Positions 7,096 to 10,236 of a DNA stretch of 10,236 nucleotides are shown one piece after another (the stretch's first letter is position 1; every line of letters starts with the position of its first letter). The notes under the pieces are model-generated. The model made no database searches and was not told the DNA's origin. It was given only the letters and a program-made list of their open reading frames with translations. The DNA comes from CAZOWW01 sp964583765. Lineage in GTDB: Bacteria; Actinomycetota; Actinomycetes; Actinomycetales; Kineosporiaceae. Made by a program: the position numbers and the translations under genes. The stretch lies in the NCBI GenBank assembly GCA_964583765.1, contig CAZOWW010000161.1, positions 1 to 10,236 of the forward strand, given 5' to 3'.

Positions 7096-7461
7096 TCAGT
7101 CGCCCCAGTCCAGTTGCGCCGCGGGCACCCCGGCACTCAGTCCGTACTCCACGACGCGCCGTCGCCCCTCCTCGTCACCGCGTGCGTAGCCGAGCACCTG
7201 CCCCGGGAAGACGACCCACACCCGTTGCTCGCTGTGGAAGTCCACGTACCACCCCGGCCCGGCCAGCACGGCGGCGAGCTGTGCGGCGAATGCCTCGGGG
7301 TCGATGCCCTCGGCCTCGAAGTCCGCGAGCGTCCAGCGCGATGGTTGCCACGGGGCAGGGTTCTCCACCTCGACGCGCCGGAGCACCCGGAAGGTGAGAT
7401 CCGAGGTGTCCAGGGCGGTACCGGGTTTCAGGCTCTCCAGGACGAGCACTCCTTCGATCAT
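7096..7461 (-). CDS. Conserved actinobacterial hypothetical protein, 121 aa
   Basis: I recognise this only as a type of hypothetical protein found in Streptomyces and relatives (start MIEGV, end QLDWGD); no function is known to me. It has no signal peptide, membrane segment or cysteine, and looks like a small soluble cytoplasmic domain with alternating beta-type hydrophobic runs. Visible landmarks are the N-terminal MIEGVLVLESLKPGTAL, W38 and W43, the aromatic cluster GWYVDFHSEQRVWVVF (about 70-85) and the C-terminal AAQLDWGD. It is acidic at the C-terminus. ATG 7461 is the first possible start because an in-frame TAG lies at 7473-7471. There is no ribosome site, but a TAGGCT element precedes the start by six bases, suggesting leaderless expression. 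It is convergent with glgP and reads in the same direction as glgX, 328 bp downstream of it, so it is probably a separate transcript. Its position between glycogen genes does not prove a role in glycogen metabolism. Confidence 0.8.
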   Translation of the reverse strand: MIEGVLVLESLKPGTALDTSDLTFRVLRRVEVENPAPWQPSRWTLADFEAEGIDPEAFAAQLAAVLAGPGWYVDFHSEQRVWVVFPGQVLGYARGDEEGRRRVVEYGLSAGVPAAQLDWGD

Positions 7462-7467
7462 GCGGTG

Positions 7468-7473
7468 AGCCTA
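7468..7473 (-). promoter_or_regulatory. Putative -10 element for leaderless transcription of the 121-aa gene
   Basis: TAGGCT on the minus strand, six bases (CACCGC) and then ATG reproduce the arrangement seen before glgP. No clear -35 is visible. The TAG is also an in-frame stop that fixes the start. Confidence 0.45.
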
Positions 7474-7692
7474 GGGACCCCCGGGGACAGTCTCGGTGAT
7501 CCCGGTGCCGCGCCGCGCCCACCGCGGGAGCGGCGGTCGGGGACACGTCCAGCGCCCGTCAGAGGCATTCCCCACCCGTTCCTCGGGCGCGGAGAGTGAT
7601 CGGGTCACCCAGCTCGCTTTCTTCGGGCCGGGGTATCCCGGTGTGCCACCGCAGGGGATCCCCGGGCAGGCAGCGCCCGTGCAGGGTTTCGC

Positions 7693-7744
7693 GGGTCAGG
7701 GGGCGCCGTCCGCACCAGGCGGCGGACCAGCATCCAGCTGACCC
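7693..7744 (-). terminator. Nested inverted repeat, candidate glgX terminator
   Basis: Outer arms GGGTCAG (7693-7699) and CTGACCC (7738-7744) are perfectly complementary and enclose a perfect inner stem GTCCGC (7708-7713) / GCGGAC (7722-7727) with an eight-base loop. The structure lies 46 bp downstream of the glgX stop. It has internal unpaired regions and no T tract, so termination is likely but not certain. Confidence 0.5.
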
Positions 7745-7789
7745 CCCGTCGCCTGCAGGTCCCGGGGCGGCCGGAGGCGTGCCCGCGGC

Positions 7790-9970
7790 TCAGTGGGCGT
7801 GCGGCGTGTGGTCGGGCACCGGGCGCACGCCGTAGACGCGCATGCTCGGGCCGGCGATCTCGAAAGTGGCGCCCGCGTCCAGGAAGACGGGATCCTGGCC
7901 GCGGGCGGGAGGGTGCGCCTCGGCGCTGTCCCAGAGCAGGGAGAACCCCGAGCCCCACGGTGGGCCGGGCAGCGTCACCTCGACGACGTCCGGGACTCCC
8001 TGCACGAGCACGAGCAGGGACTCGTCGCTGTGCCGTCCGTCGCTCGTGGGGACCACGGCGTGCAGGTACATCTGCAGGGTGCGCAGGGCGGCGTCGTGCC
8101 AGCGCGCGTGGTCCATCTCGACCCCGTCCGGGCCGAACCAGGCGAGGTCCTTCGTTCCGTCGGGGTGCACCGGGCGGCCGGCGAAGAACCGGTCCTGGCG
8201 CAGCACGGGATGGTCCCGGCGTAGCCGCACGAGATGCCGCGTGGTGCGGAAGAGATCCTCCTGCGGATCGGTCAGGTCCCAGTCCACCCAGGAGAGCGGG
8301 CCGTCGTGGCAGTAGGCGTTGTTGTTGCCCCCCTGCGAACGACCGAACTCGTCCCCGGAGGTGATCATGGGTACGCCGGTCGCCAGGAGCAACGTGCCCA
8401 GGATGTTGCGGTGCGAGCGCAGGCGGGCGCCGAGGATCTCCTGGTCGTCCGTGGGGCCCTCGACCCCGTGGTTCCAGCTCCGGTTGTTGTCCGAGCCGTC
8501 GCGGTTGCCCTCACCGTTCGCCTCGTTGTGCTTGCGGTCGAAGGCGGTGGTGTCGGCCAGGGTGAAGCCGTCGTGGGCGGTCACGAAGTTCACCGACGCC
8601 AGGGGCCCTCGCACGGCGTGGAACGTGTCCGCCGAGCCGGCCAGGCGCGTCGCCAGGTCCCGCACGCCACTGCTCGACTCACCCTGGGTGGCGCGGGCGA
8701 GGCCGCCCAGCCAGAAGTCGCGCACGCTGTCGCGGAACCGGTCGTTCCACTCGGTGAACGGGGGCGGGAACTGCCCGGTGCGCCATCCGTGGGGTCCGAC
8801 GTCCCACGGCTCGGCGATCAGCTTGACGTCGCAGAGCACCGGGTCGGTGCGCAGCGCCACGAGGAACGGGTGGTCCGGGTCGAAGCCGTCGCGGGCCCGG
8901 GCCAGCGTGACCGCGAGGTCGAACCGGAAGCCGTCCACGTGCATCTGCTGCACCCAGTACCGCAGCGAGTCCAGCGCCTGCTGGATCACGCGGGGGTGGC
9001 TGAAGTCCAGGGTGTTGCCGCATCCGGTGGTGTCGACGTACGCGCCGTGACCGTCCAGCCGGTAGTAGGTGGCCGCGTCCAGGCCCTTCCAGGACAGCAT
9101 CGGCCCGTCCGGACCGCCCTCGCAGGTGTGGTTGTAGACGACGTCCAGCACCACCTCGATGCCGGCCTCGTGCAGGGTGCGCACCATTCCCTTGAACTCG
9201 CGCACGGCTCCACCGGGCGTGCCATCGGCCGCGTAGCCCGGGTGCGGGGCGAAGAAGCCGAGGGTCGAGTACCCCCAGTAGTTGGGCAGGCCCCGGCGGG
9301 CGAGGGAGCTCTCGGTGCCGATCGCGTGGACCGGCAGGAGCTCCAGGGTGGTCACCCCGAGCGAGCGCAGGTGTTCGACGACCGCGGGGTGACCGATTGC
9401 GGCGTAGCTGCCGCGCAGGTGCGGGGGGACGCCGGGCAGCTGCATGGTCAGACCGCGGACATGGGCCTCGTAGACGATGCTGTGCGACCAGGGGATGTCG
9501 GGCGCCCGGTCGTCGCCCCAGTCGAAGCTCTCGTCCACCAGCACCCCGCGCGGGGCGAACGGCGCCGAGTCCCGCAGGTCCGCGATCGCGCCGTCGCCGG
9601 CGAATCCGCTCCCGACGGTGTGCCCGAAGAGTTCGGGCACCAGGTGCAGGGGGCCGGACAGGGCCCGCGCGTACGGATCGAGGAGCAGCTTGTTCGGGTT
9701 GTGACGGTGTCCTCGGGCGGGCTCCCAGCGTCCGTGGACGCGGAACCCGTACTCCTGGCCCACCCCGACGTCGGGGACGTAGCCGTGCCAGACCCCGTGC
9801 GTCAGCTCCGGCAGGTCCACCCGGCGTTCCCGGACAGGGCTCCCCGGTGAGTCCGGTGGCTCGACGACGCAGAACTCGACCCGGTCCGCGTGCGCGGCGA
9901 GGACCGCGACGTCCACCCCTCCGTCGCGGATGCGTACGCCCAGCGGGTGAGGGCGATGCCGCAGTGCCAC
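7790..9970 (-). CDS. glgX: Glycogen debranching enzyme GlgX (isoamylase-type GH13_11)
   Basis: Cytoplasmic alpha-1,6-glucosidase that removes the short branches left when phosphorylase has trimmed outer chains; some relatives (TreX) also transfer glucans. The 726-residue product is close to the usual 650-720. It has an N-terminal CBM48-like domain (HPLGVRIRDGG at 8-18 to about 150) with the typical NPNKLLLDPYARAL (91-104). The GH13 barrel follows: YEAHVRGLTM (167-176), DVVYNHTCEGG (276-286), GFRFDLA with nucleophile D351, LIAEPWD with acid/base E387, and TAHDGFT with D467. A C-terminal beta domain ends in a His-rich tail. The set NHTCEGG, CGNTLDFSHP and AEPWDVGPHGW is typical of GlgX/TreX and distinguishes it from pullulanase. 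GTG 9970 is the first start after an in-frame TGA at 10009-10007 and places HPLG at the normal distance; no Shine-Dalgarno is visible. It is probably monocistronic and functionally paired with glgP. No TreY or TreZ is nearby, so a glycogen rather than TreXYZ role is preferred. Confidence 0.95.
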   Translation of the reverse strand: MALRHRPHPLGVRIRDGGVDVAVLAAHADRVEFCVVEPPDSPGSPVRERRVDLPELTHGVWHGYVPDVGVGQEYGFRVHGRWEPARGHRHNPNKLLLDPYARALSGPLHLVPELFGHTVGSGFAGDGAIADLRDSAPFAPRGVLVDESFDWGDDRAPDIPWSHSIVYEAHVRGLTMQLPGVPPHLRGSYAAIGHPAVVEHLRSLGVTTLELLPVHAIGTESSLARRGLPNYWGYSTLGFFAPHPGYAADGTPGGAVREFKGMVRTLHEAGIEVVLDVVYNHTCEGGPDGPMLSWKGLDAATYYRLDGHGAYVDTTGCGNTLDFSHPRVIQQALDSLRYWVQQMHVDGFRFDLAVTLARARDGFDPDHPFLVALRTDPVLCDVKLIAEPWDVGPHGWRTGQFPPPFTEWNDRFRDSVRDFWLGGLARATQGESSSGVRDLATRLAGSADTFHAVRGPLASVNFVTAHDGFTLADTTAFDRKHNEANGEGNRDGSDNNRSWNHGVEGPTDDQEILGARLRSHRNILGTLLLATGVPMITSGDEFGRSQGGNNNAYCHDGPLSWVDWDLTDPQEDLFRTTRHLVRLRRDHPVLRQDRFFAGRPVHPDGTKDLAWFGPDGVEMDHARWHDAALRTLQMYLHAVVPTSDGRHSDESLLVLVQGVPDVVEVTLPGPPWGSGFSLLWDSAEAHPPARGQDPVFLDAGATFEIAGPSMRVYGVRPVPDHTPHAH

Positions 9971-10020
9971 TTGCCGCAGTCTGCCGGACTTCGAGCCCCC
10001 GGCGCGTCACCCCTGGGTGG

Positions 10021-10034
10021 TGTCGTGCATGACA
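10021..10034. promoter_or_regulatory. Candidate operator upstream of glgX
   Basis: TGTCGTGCATGACA is a 14-bp dyad in which six of seven base-pair positions are symmetric (the exception pairs G with T). It lies 51-64 bp upstream of the glgX start, where a repressor could act. The regulator is unknown. Confidence 0.3.
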
Positions 10035-10036
10035 TC

Positions 10037-10051
10037 CCGGCGTGTCGCCGG
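10037..10051. repeat. Perfect inverted repeat upstream of glgX
   Basis: CCGGCG and CGCCGG arms flank a three-base centre (TGT). In GC-rich DNA such short palindromes are fairly common, so it may be a regulatory site or chance; its closeness to the 14-bp dyad is the only hint of function. Confidence 0.35.
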
Positions 10052-10236
10052 AATCAGTACGGTACGTGACATTCGCCCGGCCCGTCCTCCGGTGATCATT
10101 CGGGGCAGGTGCGGGCGATCGTCGCCCGGGCCCGGTGCCCACCCCTGCGTCCTCACCGATCGATGCCTGTTCTCCCCGGCCTGGGGCTGGACCGTCCGGG
10201 TGGGCTAGGGGCCGTCGGGGGTGGGGGGACTGGGCC

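Larger units (their letters stand above)
7462..7789. other. Spacer between glgX and the 121-aa gene
   Basis: No gene can be supported in these 328 bases. They contain the putative promoter of the 121-aa gene, a perfect ten-base palindrome GGGGATCCCC (7654-7663), a nested inverted repeat (7693-7744) that may terminate glgX, and CCTGCAGG at about 7753-7760. On the plus strand, 7604-7741 reads as a Gly/Pro/Gln-rich peptide lacking a start codon. Confidence 0.6.
9971..10236. promoter_or_regulatory. Upstream region of glgX
   Basis: No gene is supportable in these 266 bases; the reading frames present are short and lack protein-like composition. The glgX promoter should be here. A TACCGT word on the minus strand (10064-10059) fits TANNNT but lacks a convincing -35. 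Two dyads lie between it and the gene: CCGGCGtgtCGCCGG (10037-10051) and TGTCGTGCATGACA (10021-10034). Confidence 0.5.

Noticed and set aside
7596..7835. A 79-codon plus-strand frame with a GGAGAG near its GTG start
   Set aside because: The product is Arg/Pro/Gly-rich without protein-like patterning, it runs into the end of glgX, and the better-looking peptide in this region is in a different frame.
8234..9850. A 538-codon plus-strand frame opposite glgX
   Set aside because: It is antisense to the GlgX catalytic domain, and its Val/Gly/Arg/His-rich composition is typical of shadow frames.
8679..10142. A 487-codon minus-strand frame overlapping glgX in another register
   Set aside because: It is Arg/Pro/Gly-rich and motif-free, while the overlapping glgX frame carries all GH13 motifs.

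Overview
The window is chromosomal DNA of a high-GC actinomycete (about 70% GC by eye, strong GC third-position bias, GTG starts, TANNNT -10 elements). Gene content and order point to a Streptomyces- or Nocardiopsis-like organism, but I cannot name the species. It is a glycogen / alpha-glucan metabolism locus with no mobile elements, phage genes, CRISPR or RNA genes that I can recognise.

Layout. From position 1 to 1096 on the minus strand lies the N-terminal 365 codons of trehalose synthase (treS), cut by the window edge. One base separates it from glgE (1098-3911, minus), the maltosyltransferase that builds alpha-1,4-glucan from maltose-1-phosphate. A 442-bp divergent intergenic region (3912-4353) separates glgE from glgP (4354-6912, plus), an alpha-glucan phosphorylase. 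Behind glgP are short decamer repeats and a strong hairpin terminator (7006-7040). A small conserved hypothetical gene (7096-7461, minus) follows, then a 328-bp spacer with a nested inverted repeat. Then come the glycogen debranching enzyme glgX (7790-9970, minus) and 266 bp of upstream DNA with possible regulatory dyads.

How the genes work together. In the GlgE pathway, TreS interconverts trehalose and maltose, a maltokinase (Pep2/Mak) makes maltose-1-phosphate, GlgE polymerises it and GlgB branches the product. Only treS and glgE are visible; pep2 and glgB would be expected beyond position 1, as in the Streptomyces coelicolor cluster, but they are not in this window. GlgP shortens outer chains to glucose-1-phosphate and GlgX removes the short branches left behind. 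The window therefore pairs a synthesis operon with the degradation enzymes in divergent orientation.

Unusual points. GlgE carries a roughly 270-residue low-complexity N-terminal extension with tandem nonapeptide repeats. glgP and the small gene share an identical leaderless-type geometry (TAGGST, six bases, start codon). I see no convincing undescribed system; the core genes are ordinary members of known families.
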